13,303 nucleotides of DNA from Candidatus Hydrogenedentota bacterium. Lineage in GTDB: Bacteria > Hydrogenedentota > Hydrogenedentia > Hydrogenedentales > SLHB01. Shown here in pieces: positions 1 through 7,327 of this stretch. The notes under the pieces were generated by a model. It was given only the letters and a program-made list of their open reading frames with translations, was not told the DNA's origin and made no database searches. The DNA is taken from the NCBI GenBank assembly GCA_007136375.1, contig SLHB01000422.1, positions 1 to 13,303 on the forward strand, written 5' to 3'. Every line of letters starts with the position of its first letter. Positions within the stretch are counted from its first letter, which is position 1. The position numbers and the translations under genes were made by a program.

Positions 1-92
1 CAGCGCTCCCGCTATGACCCCTTGCCGCATCATCATCGCGCCATGATACGGTTCGCCCGGAAACCGCGCAACCCCCAACTCAGGGGCGCCTT
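1..92. other. Left edge, no gene assigned
   Basis: No coding region can be supported here. All three plus-strand frames reach a stop by position 105, so the tail of an upstream plus-strand gene cannot be placed. On the minus strand three consecutive ATG codons (36-28) open a short reading frame, MMMRQGVIAGAL, that runs off the left edge. It could be the start of a divergent exported protein, but no clear ribosome binding site precedes it. Confidence 0.3.
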
Positions 93-249
93 AATCGCCG
101 GATAAGAACGCCACTGGCGGGGCGGCGGCCCTCGCATGCCGAACAGATGCCGGCCATACCCGTTCACCCATTGGGTGAAGGCCACTGTTTCTTCCCCGGC
201 GCGAGCATGAGACTGGACAATAATGTCCGGTCAAGCTTATCCGGCGATT
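93..249 (-). repeat. 157-bp dispersed repeat, copy A, with 14-bp terminal inverted repeats
   Basis: The segment starts with AATCGCCGGATAAG (93-106) and ends with its exact reverse complement (236-249). Its reverse complement matches 10066-10222 without gaps at 131 of 157 positions by hand alignment. Internal structures are a palindrome TTCACCCA-T-TGGGTGAA (about 163-179) and a hairpin GGACA-ATAA-TGTCC (215-228). Of the 26 differences between copies, 22 are transitions, and only 6 fall in the third position of the single frame open in both copies, so it does not look like coding sequence. It could be a MITE-like non-autonomous element or a structured intergenic element. No clear target-site duplication is visible. 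The strand is set so that copy B is the plus orientation. Confidence 0.85.
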
Positions 250-265
250 TGGGGGCGTCCCGCGC

Positions 266-294
266 TTGACCGGTCTTGGCCGTCCTGCTAATGT
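266..294 (+). promoter_or_regulatory. Sigma70-like promoter of the arabinose operon
   Basis: TTGACC (266-271, 5 of 6 to consensus) is separated by 17 bp from TAATGT (289-294, which keeps the T, A and final T of a -10 box). Transcription would start near 301 and give a leader of about 120 nt before the ATG at 423. The leader contains a small hairpin GTCCC-GCGCC-GGGAC (366-380). The -35 box lies 16 bp beyond the end of repeat copy A. Confidence 0.5.
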
Positions 295-422
295 CTTGGG
301 ACGCGGACGCTTGCCGCGGGCCATCGCGGCCGGCGGGTCCGCCGCCAGTCTGGGTCCAAGGGCCCGTCCCGCGCCGGGACAGGGGGACATAAGGTTGTAG
401 CGTTTCAGGGGAGAGGGGACTC

Positions 423-1832
423 ATGCAGCTAACTTTAGGCGTGCTCATCGGCAACCGCGGTTTCTTTCCTAGTCATCTCTGCGAAACGGGCCGGAGCGCT
501 ATCCTAGACGCGCTGTCAGCCATGGGCGTTCGCGCCATCATTCCCGAGCCCGACGCCACTTCTTTCGCCGGCGCGGTCGAAACACTGGGGGACGCGCGCG
601 TCTGCGCGGACCTCTTCCGCCGCCACCAGGACGAAATCGACGGCGTACTGGTGACGTTGCCCAATTTCGGCGATGAAAAGGCGGTGGCGAACACCTTGCG
701 CTGGGCCGGACTGAACAAGCCCGTACTCGTTCACGCCTTCGCGGACGAGCAGATGAAGATGGCCATCCAGCATCGGCGTGACAGCTTCTGCGGCAAGATC
801 TCCGTCTGCAACAATCTCAGCCAGTACGGCATCCCCTATTCGCTAACGGCCCTGCACACCCTTGATCCCGCCAGTCCCGCTTTCGAGGAGGAGATCCGGC
901 GTTTCGGCGCCGTCTGCCGCGTGGTCAAGGCCATGCGCGGCGCCCGCGTGGGGATGATCGGCGCACGGCCCGCCGCTTTCAACACGGTGCGCTACAGCGA
1001 GAAGATCCTCGAAGCGGCGAACATCTCCGTGGAGACCATTGACCTCTCGGAGATCCTCGGCCAGGCCCGGCGCATGGAGGACAGCGAGCCAGTGGTCCAG
1101 GACAAGCTGGCCGCCATCCAAGAATACACGCCCGCCAAGGCCGTGCCCGCCGAATCGTTGGCCCGCATCGCCAAGCTCGGCGCGGTGATCGACCGGTGGA
1201 TGGAGGACAACGCCCTCGACGCCACGGCGATCCAATGCTGGACGGCCATGGAAGAGTTCTACGGCGTCGTGCCCTGCACGATCATGAGCATGATGTCGTC
1301 CCGGCTGTACTCCAGCGCGTGCGAAACGGACGTGGGGGGCGTATTGGGCATGCACGCCTTGGCGGCGGCGTCCGGCGCGCCGTCGGCGCTTCTGGACTGG
1401 AACAACAACTTCGGCGATGCGCCCGACAAGGGCATTATGTTCCACTGCTCGAACTTGCCCCGGGACTTCTTCCTAGAACACAGCATGGACTATCAGGCGA
1501 TTATCGCGGGGTCCGTGGGCAAGGAAAACACGTACGGGACCATCGTGGGCCGGATCAAACCGGGTCCGTTCACCTTCTGCCGCGTCTCCACGGACGACCG
1601 CCGCGGCGTGGTCCGCGGCTATGTGGGCGAGGGCCGCTTTACCGACGACACCCTGGAGACCTTCGGCGGCTACGGCGTGTTCGAGATCCCCGGGTTGCAG
1701 GACTTGCTGCGCCACATCTGCCGGGAAGGGCTGGAGCATCACCTCGCCGCAAACCTTTCCACCACGGCGGATATCGTACACGAGGCGTTGACGCGGTATC
1801 TGGATTGGGACATCCACTGGCACAAGGGCTGA
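423..1832 (+). CDS. L-fucose/L-arabinose isomerase-family protein, probable L-arabinose isomerase
   Basis: This 469-residue protein belongs to the fucose isomerase-like family (COG2407 type) and not to the classical AraA family. Likely metal and catalytic residues are E301 in ACETDVGG, D325 in LLDWNNNFGD, H341 in MFHCSN and H440 in EHHLAANL. The E-to-D distance of 24 residues equals that of E. coli FucI (E337/D361). Its neighbours are a ribulokinase and an L-ribulose-5-phosphate 4-epimerase, so the expected cytoplasmic reaction is L-arabinose to L-ribulose. This specificity is inferred from context; L-fucose or D-arabinose remain possible from family alone. The start is preceded by a purine-rich site GGGGAGAGGGG (408-418). 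It is the first gene of the operon, 101 nt before the transporter. Confidence 0.85.
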   Translation: MQLTLGVLIGNRGFFPSHLCETGRSAILDALSAMGVRAIIPEPDATSFAGAVETLGDARVCADLFRRHQDEIDGVLVTLPNFGDEKAVANTLRWAGLNKPVLVHAFADEQMKMAIQHRRDSFCGKISVCNNLSQYGIPYSLTALHTLDPASPAFEEEIRRFGAVCRVVKAMRGARVGMIGARPAAFNTVRYSEKILEAANISVETIDLSEILGQARRMEDSEPVVQDKLAAIQEYTPAKAVPAESLARIAKLGAVIDRWMEDNALDATAIQCWTAMEEFYGVVPCTIMSMMSSRLYSSACETDVGGVLGMHALAAASGAPSALLDWNNNFGDAPDKGIMFHCSNLPRDFFLEHSMDYQAIIAGSVGKENTYGTIVGRIKPGPFTFCRVSTDDRRGVVRGYVGEGRFTDDTLETFGGYGVFEIPGLQDLLRHICREGLEHHLAANLSTTADIVHEALTRYLDWDIHWHKG

Positions 1833-1848
1833 CACAAGCATAGGCCGT

Positions 1849-1910
1849 CTGGGTTCGCGGCGCTTCCCGCGCCTTTCCCAGCGGTCCGGCGCCGGCCCGG
1901 ACAGGGCCGG
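1849..1910 (+). promoter_or_regulatory. Intercistronic hairpins between isomerase and transporter
   Basis: Two potential stem-loops occupy the 101-nt gap. The first is an imperfect hairpin pairing CTGGG (1849-1853) with CCCAG (1877-1881), with an inner CGCGG/CCGCG stem. The second is a perfect 7-bp stem CCGGCCC-GGACA-GGGCCGG (1892-1910). Neither has a following T-tract, so they look more like mRNA processing or stability elements than a terminator. The second stem ends 10 nt before the transporter's GGGAG site (1921-1925). Confidence 0.4.
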
Positions 1911-1933
1911 TCTCATGATGGGGAGCATGGGTT

Positions 1934-3616
1934 ATGGCGTTCTGGGATTGGGTAGTCATTGCCGTTTACTTCGGACTTATCGCGGGCATCGCCTGGCGCG
2001 CGTCTTTCCTCCAGCAAACCAGTAAGGACTTCTTCCTCGCGAGCCGGAACATCGGCTTTTTCGCCATTGGCGGAAGCCTGTTCGCGTCAAACATCGGCTC
2101 GGAGCACATCGTCGGCGTATCGGGCCAAGGGGCGTCCACGGGCATGGCCATGGCCCACTATGAGCTCCACGCCTGGATCATGGTGTTGCTGGCGTGGGTG
2201 TTCGTGCCGTTCTACTACCGCGCCGGCGTCTACACCATTCCCGAATTCCTGGAGCGCCGGTTCAACGCCCGGGCGCGCTGGATCCTCTCCTGTGTCTCTC
2301 TCCTTGCCTATGTCTTCACCAAGGTCTCCGTAACGGTCTACGCCGGCGCCTTGGTCTTTCAGACACTGTTGCCGGACACCTTCGGCACGCCGCAAAACGC
2401 CTTCTGGATCGGCGCCATGGCGACGGTCATCGTGACGGGGATCTACACGGTCGCGGGCGGTCTGCGGGCGGTGTTGTTTACGGACACCGCCCAGGCCTTC
2501 GTGTTGCTGGTGGGGTCGCTGGCCATCACCTACTTCGGTCTGCGCGAGCTCGGCGGCTGGGGCGAATTGCAGGCCCTCGCCAGCGCGAACGCGGATCAAT
2601 TCGCCCTATGGCGGCCTCTGGACGATCCCGAGTTCCCCTGGCTCGGCATCCTCATCGCCTCGCCCATTGTCGGCATCTGGTATTGGTGCACGGACCAGTA
2701 CATCGTGCAGCGGACCCTCGCGGGGCGGGATTTGGCCACGGCCCGGCGCGGCGCCCTCTGGGGCGGCGTCTTGAAGCTGTTTCCCGTCCTCCTTTTCCTC
2801 ATCCCCGGAATGGTCGGCTGGGCCATGCACCAAGAGGGCATGCTGGAGATTCCCACCCGGATGATCGGCGGCGAAGACGTGATAGACGGGGACCAGGTCT
2901 TTCCCACCATGGTGATGACCCTGCTGCCCGAGGGCTTGCGGGGCCTCGTCGTCGGCGGCCTCCTCGCCGCGTTGATGAGCTCCCTGTCGTCCGTGTTTAA
3001 CTCGACGGCCGCCCTATTTACCCGGGACGTGTACGAAAAGATCTCCCCGGGACGATCGGAGCGGCACCTGGTGCGCGTTGGCCGTATCGCCACCAGCGTG
3101 GTGGTGGTTTTGGGCCTGCTCTGGATTCCCGTCATGCCCCGGGTGGCGGATCTCGGCTTGTACCACTATCTCCAGAGCGTGCAGAGCTACTTGGCGCCGC
3201 CCATCACGGCTGTGTTCCTGCTCGGCCTATTCTGGTCCCGCATCAACGCCCAAGGCGCCGTCTGGGGCTTGTCCGTCGGTTTCGTGCTCGGCATGGCCAA
3301 GCTCATGGTCCAAGCCTTGGTTGGCGAGGGCCAGGTCTTCGAGGGTCCGGCGTTCCTGGCGGCCTTTGGCGACTTCAACTTCCTCTACTACTCCGGCGTG
3401 CTCTTCGCCATCAGCATCGCCGTAATCGCAGGGGTGTCCTTGGCGACGCCGCCGCCGGATCCCGCGCAAATCTCTGGGTTGACCTATGGCAGCCGCACTG
3501 AAGAGCAGATCCGCGAGAACCGGGAGAGCCGGGGCGCGATGGACTACGTCCTGACGGCCATCGTGCTTGGCGGCGTCGTGGCCGCATACCTGTACTTCAG
3601 CTTCTGGCTCTACTAA
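1934..3616 (+). CDS. SGLT-type sodium/sugar symporter (SSS family)
   Basis: This 560-residue membrane protein has the hydrophobic pattern of a sodium:solute symporter and should carry the sugar into the cytoplasm with Na+. The match is strongest to the SGLT branch: SNIGSEHIVG (52-61), YTIPEFLERRF (100-110), WYWCTDQYIVQRTL (249-262), KLFPVLLFLIPGM (281-293), MSSLSSVFNS (348-357) and YLQSVQSYLAPPITAVFLL (412-430). The WCTDQ and QS-SYLAPP motifs resemble animal SGLT1, and Q414 aligns with SGLT1's sugar-contacting Q457. The last membrane segment is at 537-558. The polar stretch 505-536 before it is expected in this family. The start at 1934 has GGGAG (1921-1925) 8 nt upstream; the ATG at 1927 is out of frame. 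Its place between isomerase and kinase genes makes L-arabinose the likely substrate; the sequence alone does not prove this. Confidence 0.92.
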   Translation: MAFWDWVVIAVYFGLIAGIAWRASFLQQTSKDFFLASRNIGFFAIGGSLFASNIGSEHIVGVSGQGASTGMAMAHYELHAWIMVLLAWVFVPFYYRAGVYTIPEFLERRFNARARWILSCVSLLAYVFTKVSVTVYAGALVFQTLLPDTFGTPQNAFWIGAMATVIVTGIYTVAGGLRAVLFTDTAQAFVLLVGSLAITYFGLRELGGWGELQALASANADQFALWRPLDDPEFPWLGILIASPIVGIWYWCTDQYIVQRTLAGRDLATARRGALWGGVLKLFPVLLFLIPGMVGWAMHQEGMLEIPTRMIGGEDVIDGDQVFPTMVMTLLPEGLRGLVVGGLLAALMSSLSSVFNSTAALFTRDVYEKISPGRSERHLVRVGRIATSVVVVLGLLWIPVMPRVADLGLYHYLQSVQSYLAPPITAVFLLGLFWSRINAQGAVWGLSVGFVLGMAKLMVQALVGEGQVFEGPAFLAAFGDFNFLYYSGVLFAISIAVIAGVSLATPPPDPAQISGLTYGSRTEEQIRENRESRGAMDYVLTAIVLGGVVAAYLYFSFWLY

Positions 3617-3648
3617 CTGACCACGGTCCATCACGCGGAGGAGCAATC

Positions 3649-5346
3649 ATGGCGAAATACGTGATCGGACTGGACTACGGCACGAACTCCGTCCGGGCCT
3701 TGATCGCGGAGACGCGGACGGGCGCGGAGGCCGCGGCCTTCGTGTGGCCCTACGCGCACGGCGAAGAGGGCGTCATACTCGACAGCGCCCAGCCGGACCT
3801 GGCGCGGCAACACCCCCGGGACTACGCGCAAGGCCTGGAGGAGAGCGTGCGCGGCGCGCTGCGGGAAGCGGCGGCGGCCGATCCCGCGTTCCGGCCGGAC
3901 GATGTCATCGGCATCGGCGTGGACACTACGGGCAGCACGCCCTTGCCGCTGGACGCCCAGGGCCAGCCCCTGGCGTTTCAGGAGGCCTTCGCCGATGAGC
4001 CCGCCGCCATGGCGTGGCTGTGGAAGGATCACACGGCCCACGCGGAGGCCGCCGAGATCACGGCCCGCGCCGAAAAGGAACGCCCGGCCTACCTCGCCAA
4101 GTGCGGCGGGATCTACTCTTCGGAATGGTACTGGGCGAAGTTGCTCCACGCCGCGAGGACAGCCCCGGCCGTCTTCGAGGCCGCCCACACGTGGGCGGAG
4201 TTGGCCGACTGGATTCCCGCCATCCTCACGGGGACGGATACGCCGGAGGCCATGCGGCGGAGCATCTGCGCGGCGGGGCACAAGGCCATGTTTCACCCCG
4301 CCTGGGGCGGATACCCCGATGAAGCGTTCTTGGCGGATCTTCACCCTGGTTTGGGCCGGGTCCGCCGCGCACTGCCCGGCCAGGCCTTTCACATCGGCCA
4401 GGCCGTGGGAACCCTCACGGACGAGTGGGCCAACCGCCTCGGCTTGTCCGCGGGAATCCCGGTGGCCGCGGGCGCCTTCGACGCCCATCTGGGCGCCGTG
4501 GGATCGGGGGTCAAGCCGGGCGTCCTCGTCAAGATCATCGGGACGTCCACCTGCGACATCGCCGTCGCGCCCCTTGATCCCGCGTTTCCGGACATTCCTG
4601 GCCTGTGTGGCATCGTGCCGGAGTCCGTGCTGCCGGGCTGCCTGGGGCTAGAGGCCGGCCAGTCGGCCGTGGGCGACATCTTCGATTGGTTTGTGCGGCG
4701 CATCGCGCCCGGCGGTCCAGAGCGGGGCGGCCATGAGAGCCTCACCCGCGAAGCGGAGCGGCTGCGCCCCGGCCAAAGCGGCCTCCTCGCCCTGGATTGG
4801 TTCAACGGCAACCGCACCGTCCTGGTGGACCAGCGCTTGACCGGCGCCATCCTCGGCTTGAACCTCCAGACCTCCGGACCGGAGATCTACCGCGCCCTTC
4901 TGGAGGCGACGGCCATGGGCGCCCGCGTCATCCTGGAGCGTTTCGAAGAATACGGCGTCCGCATTGAACGCGTCGTGAATTGCGGCGGAATTTCCATCAA
5001 GAACCCCTTGGTTATGCAGATTTACGCCGATGTTTTGGGCCGTCCGCTGGAGATTTCCCGGAGCGCCCAGACGTGCGCGCTTGGCGCGGCCATGGCGGGC
5101 GCCGTTGTCGCTGGCGCCGACAAAGGCGGCCACGCGGACTTCGACGCCGCCGCGGCGGCCATGACGGGCGTGCTGGAGCAACGCTTCGAACCCCAGCCCG
5201 CCGCCGTCGAGACCTACAACCGGCTCTACGCCTTGTACAAGCGGGTTCACGACATCTTCGGCGTGCGCGAGGAAGTCTCCGGCGGCTCCGATGTCATGAA
5301 GGAGTTGCTCGCCATCCGCGACGAAGTCCGCGGGCGTCCGGCGTAA
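3649..5346 (+). CDS. araB: Ribulokinase
   Basis: This 565-residue FGGY-family kinase phosphorylates L-ribulose to L-ribulose 5-phosphate with ATP in the cytoplasm. Features seen: the N-terminal phosphate-binding loop DYGTNSVRAL (9-18), DTTGSTPLPLD (92-102), the AraB-typical WKDHTA (125-130), CGGIYSSEWYWAK (152-164), the probable catalytic D278 in GAFDAHLGAVG, GTSTCDI (298-304), and the C-terminal nucleotide-site motif NCGGISIKNP (444-453). Length is normal for AraB (about 560). A strong GGAGGAG site (3637-3643) lies 5 nt before the ATG, 32 nt after the transporter stop. The WKDHTA and CGGI motifs separate it from xylulokinase and glycerol kinase. Confidence 0.96.
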   Translation: MAKYVIGLDYGTNSVRALIAETRTGAEAAAFVWPYAHGEEGVILDSAQPDLARQHPRDYAQGLEESVRGALREAAAADPAFRPDDVIGIGVDTTGSTPLPLDAQGQPLAFQEAFADEPAAMAWLWKDHTAHAEAAEITARAEKERPAYLAKCGGIYSSEWYWAKLLHAARTAPAVFEAAHTWAELADWIPAILTGTDTPEAMRRSICAAGHKAMFHPAWGGYPDEAFLADLHPGLGRVRRALPGQAFHIGQAVGTLTDEWANRLGLSAGIPVAAGAFDAHLGAVGSGVKPGVLVKIIGTSTCDIAVAPLDPAFPDIPGLCGIVPESVLPGCLGLEAGQSAVGDIFDWFVRRIAPGGPERGGHESLTREAERLRPGQSGLLALDWFNGNRTVLVDQRLTGAILGLNLQTSGPEIYRALLEATAMGARVILERFEEYGVRIERVVNCGGISIKNPLVMQIYADVLGRPLEISRSAQTCALGAAMAGAVVAGADKGGHADFDAAAAAMTGVLEQRFEPQPAAVETYNRLYALYKRVHDIFGVREEVSGGSDVMKELLAIRDEVRGRPA

Positions 5347-5400
5347 CCGAAGCGGACGCTAACGGCCGGGCCGGCGGGTCAACAAGGGGAAGCGAGACTC

Positions 5401-6108
5401 ATGGAACTTCCTGAATTGCGCGAGGAGGTCTGCGCGGCGAACATCGCCTTGGCCGCGCAAGGGCTCGCGCCATTTACCTGGGGCAACGCCAGCGGCGCGG
5501 ACCGGGAGCGGGGCGTGTTCGCCATCAAACCAAGCGGCGTCCCCTATGAAGTCTTGCGCCCCAAGGACATCGTGGTGGTGGACATCGAGACTGGCGCCGT
5601 GGTGGACGGCGCGCAGCGGCCCTCATCGGATACGCCGACCCACCGGAGGCTGTATCAAGCGTTTCCGGACGTGGGCGGCGTCGCCCACACCCACTCTCAT
5701 TACGCCACGGTGTGGGCCCAGACGTGCCGGTCTATTCCATGTCTTGGAACGACCCACGCCGACGCCTTCGCCGGGCCCGTCCCCGTGACGCGCTTCCTGG
5801 ACGCCGCCGAAGTGGCGCGCAACTACGAAGACGAAACGGGCGGGATCATCGCGGAATGTTTCGGCGCCGGCGCGGCGGACCCCATGGAAGTCCCGGGCGT
5901 GCTGGTGGCGGGACACGCCCCGTTCGCCTGGGGCGCGAACGTTCAGAAAGCCGTGGAGCACGCGGGCATCCTGGAAGAAACGGCGCGCATGGCCTTCCAC
6001 ACGCTGCTGCTCAACCCCACCGTCGCTCCGCTTCCCGAACACATTTCCGGAAAACACTTTGCGCGTAAGCATGGCCCGGACGCCTACTACGGACAACCCG
6101 GAGGATAG
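5401..6108 (+). CDS. araD: L-ribulose-5-phosphate 4-epimerase
   Basis: This 235-residue class II aldolase/epimerase-fold enzyme converts L-ribulose 5-phosphate to D-xylulose 5-phosphate by a metal-dependent retro-aldol reaction, feeding the pentose phosphate pathway. Visible motifs are FTWGNASG (25-32), IKPSGVPYE (42-50), SSDTPTH (75-81), HTHSHYATVWAQ (96-107) and GTTHADAF (116-123). Zinc ligands H96, H98 and H172, with D77, D121 and Y230, sit one position from the E. coli AraD residues D76, H95, H97, D120, H171 and Y229. Length is close to E. coli AraD (231). A site AAGGGG (5384-5389) precedes the start. It is 54 nt downstream of araB. FucA-type aldolases share the fold but lack this SSDTPTH/GTTHADAF combination. 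Confidence 0.96.
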   Translation: MELPELREEVCAANIALAAQGLAPFTWGNASGADRERGVFAIKPSGVPYEVLRPKDIVVVDIETGAVVDGAQRPSSDTPTHRRLYQAFPDVGGVAHTHSHYATVWAQTCRSIPCLGTTHADAFAGPVPVTRFLDAAEVARNYEDETGGIIAECFGAGAADPMEVPGVLVAGHAPFAWGANVQKAVEHAGILEETARMAFHTLLLNPTVAPLPEHISGKHFARKHGPDAYYGQPGG

Positions 6109-6141
6109 GCGCGCCGGGCCGCAACCGAGAAGGAATCTTCT

Positions 6142-7281
6142 ATGAACCTCTTTCATGCCATGACCCGCGCCGCCGCCATGGCCGTGTTCCTGACGGCCGC
6201 CGCGGCCGCCGGAGCCAGCCAGTCCATCAGCGTGGAGCCCTTTGGCGAGACGCCCGAAGGCGAGGCCGTGGATCTGTACACCCTCGTCAACGCCAACGGC
6301 GCGCGGGCGGAGATCACGAACTACGGCGGCATCGTGGTGCGGCTGGAAATGCCGGACCGCGACGGCGCCCTCGGCGACGTCGTCCTCGGCTACCACAACC
6401 TCGACGACTACATCGCGGACAATCCCTATTTCGGCTGCATCGTGGGCCGCTACGCCAACCGCATCGCCGGCGCCCAATTCGAGCTGGACGGCGAAACATA
6501 CACCCTCGCCGCCAACGACGGGAATAACCACATCCACGGCGGCGAACGGGGATTCGACAAGATCGTCTGGGAAGCCGAGGGCGTCACCACGCCGTCCGGT
6601 CCCGCCTTGCGCCTCCACTATCTCAGCCCGGATGGTGAGGAAGGCTATCCTGGCAATCTTGACGTCAGCGTGGTCTACACCCTCACGAACGACAACGAAC
6701 TGCGGGTGGACAAGCGGGCGGAGACGGACGCGCCGACCATCTGCAACCTGACGCACCATTCCTACTTCAACCTCGCGGGCCAAGGGAACATTCTGGATCA
6801 CGTGGTGATGATGCCCGCGGACCACATCACCCCCGTAGACGGCGAGCTCATCCCGACCGGCGAACTGATGCCCGTCGAGGGTACGCCCTTCGACTTCCGC
6901 GAGCCCGCCGCTATCGGCGAGGACATTGACGCGGATCATCCGCAGATCGAGCATGGGCTGGGCTATGACCACAACTGGGTCTACACCAAGGAATCCGGCG
7001 AGTTGACGCTCCTGGCCCGGGTCAGCGAACCCACCACCGGCCGCGTCATGGAAGTTCTCTCCACAAAACCCGGCTTGCAGTTCTACGCGGGCAACTTCCT
7101 GGACGGCTCCATCACCGGTAAGGACGGCTGGACCTACGAGCAGCGCCATGGCTTCTGCATGGAGCCCCACTACTTCCCCGACGCGCCGAACCAGCCCGAC
7201 TTTCCCTCCGCCACGCTTCGGCCTGGCGAGGAGTACAACCATACCTACATCTACCGCTTTTCCGTTGAAGACGGGGAGTAA
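6142..7281 (+). CDS. galM: Aldose 1-epimerase (mutarotase), exported
   Basis: This 379-residue GalM-family protein interconverts alpha and beta anomers of aldoses. Family residues seen: GRYANRI (102-108), NHIHGG (129-134), NLTHHSYFNL (202-211) with the general acid at H206, YDHNW (275-279), and CMEPHYFPD (339-347) with the general base at E341. The N-terminus (1-25, MTRAAAMAVFLTAAAAAGA) is a signal peptide without a lipobox cysteine, so the enzyme should work in the periplasm or outside the cell and present the preferred anomer to the symporter. The AAGGA site (6130-6134) 7 nt upstream supports this start and hence the signal peptide. It is the last gene of the operon, 33 nt after araD. Confidence 0.94.
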   Translation: MNLFHAMTRAAAMAVFLTAAAAAGASQSISVEPFGETPEGEAVDLYTLVNANGARAEITNYGGIVVRLEMPDRDGALGDVVLGYHNLDDYIADNPYFGCIVGRYANRIAGAQFELDGETYTLAANDGNNHIHGGERGFDKIVWEAEGVTTPSGPALRLHYLSPDGEEGYPGNLDVSVVYTLTNDNELRVDKRAETDAPTICNLTHHSYFNLAGQGNILDHVVMMPADHITPVDGELIPTGELMPVEGTPFDFREPAAIGEDIDADHPQIEHGLGYDHNWVYTKESGELTLLARVSEPTTGRVMEVLSTKPGLQFYAGNFLDGSITGKDGWTYEQRHGFCMEPHYFPDAPNQPDFPSATLRPGEEYNHTYIYRFSVEDGE

Positions 7282-7290
7282 ATGAAGGGA

Positions 7291-7322
7291 GCCCGGCGGA
7301 CGGTGCGTTTCGTCCGCCGGGC
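7291..7322. terminator. Hairpin terminator between convergent galM and DUF899 gene
   Basis: A perfect 12-bp stem GCCCGGCGGACG (7291-7302) and its complement (7311-7322) close an 8-nt loop. It starts 9 nt after the galM stop and ends 5 nt before the end of the minus-strand DUF899 gene, so it can serve both. The T-rich run after the stem is poor on the plus strand and modest on the minus strand. Confidence 0.75.
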
Positions 7323-7327
7323 CGCCC

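Noticed and set aside
1..36. Start of a divergent exported protein (MMMRQGVIAGAL) on the minus strand.
   Set aside because: Only 12 codons are visible and no ribosome binding site is clear, so it is not listed as a gene.
93..249. The repeat is open in one frame in both copies, with similar translations (both begin NRRIRTPLA and contain HP(L/M)GEGHC and SLSGDL), suggesting a small conserved protein.
   Set aside because: The differences fall at codon positions 1, 2 and 3 in a ratio of about 10:10:6. A protein under selection would show an excess at position 3. There is no shared start codon with a ribosome binding site, and the frame runs without boundary into unrelated flanks.
270..283. EF-hand/dockerin calcium loop (numbers are residues of the metalloprotease, gene at 10755-12815).
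   Set aside because: DTNNDGNVNSE resembles an EF-hand loop, but the acidic residue falls at position 11 and not 12, and the stretch lies within the catalytic domain next to the zinc site. It is noted only as possible calcium binding.
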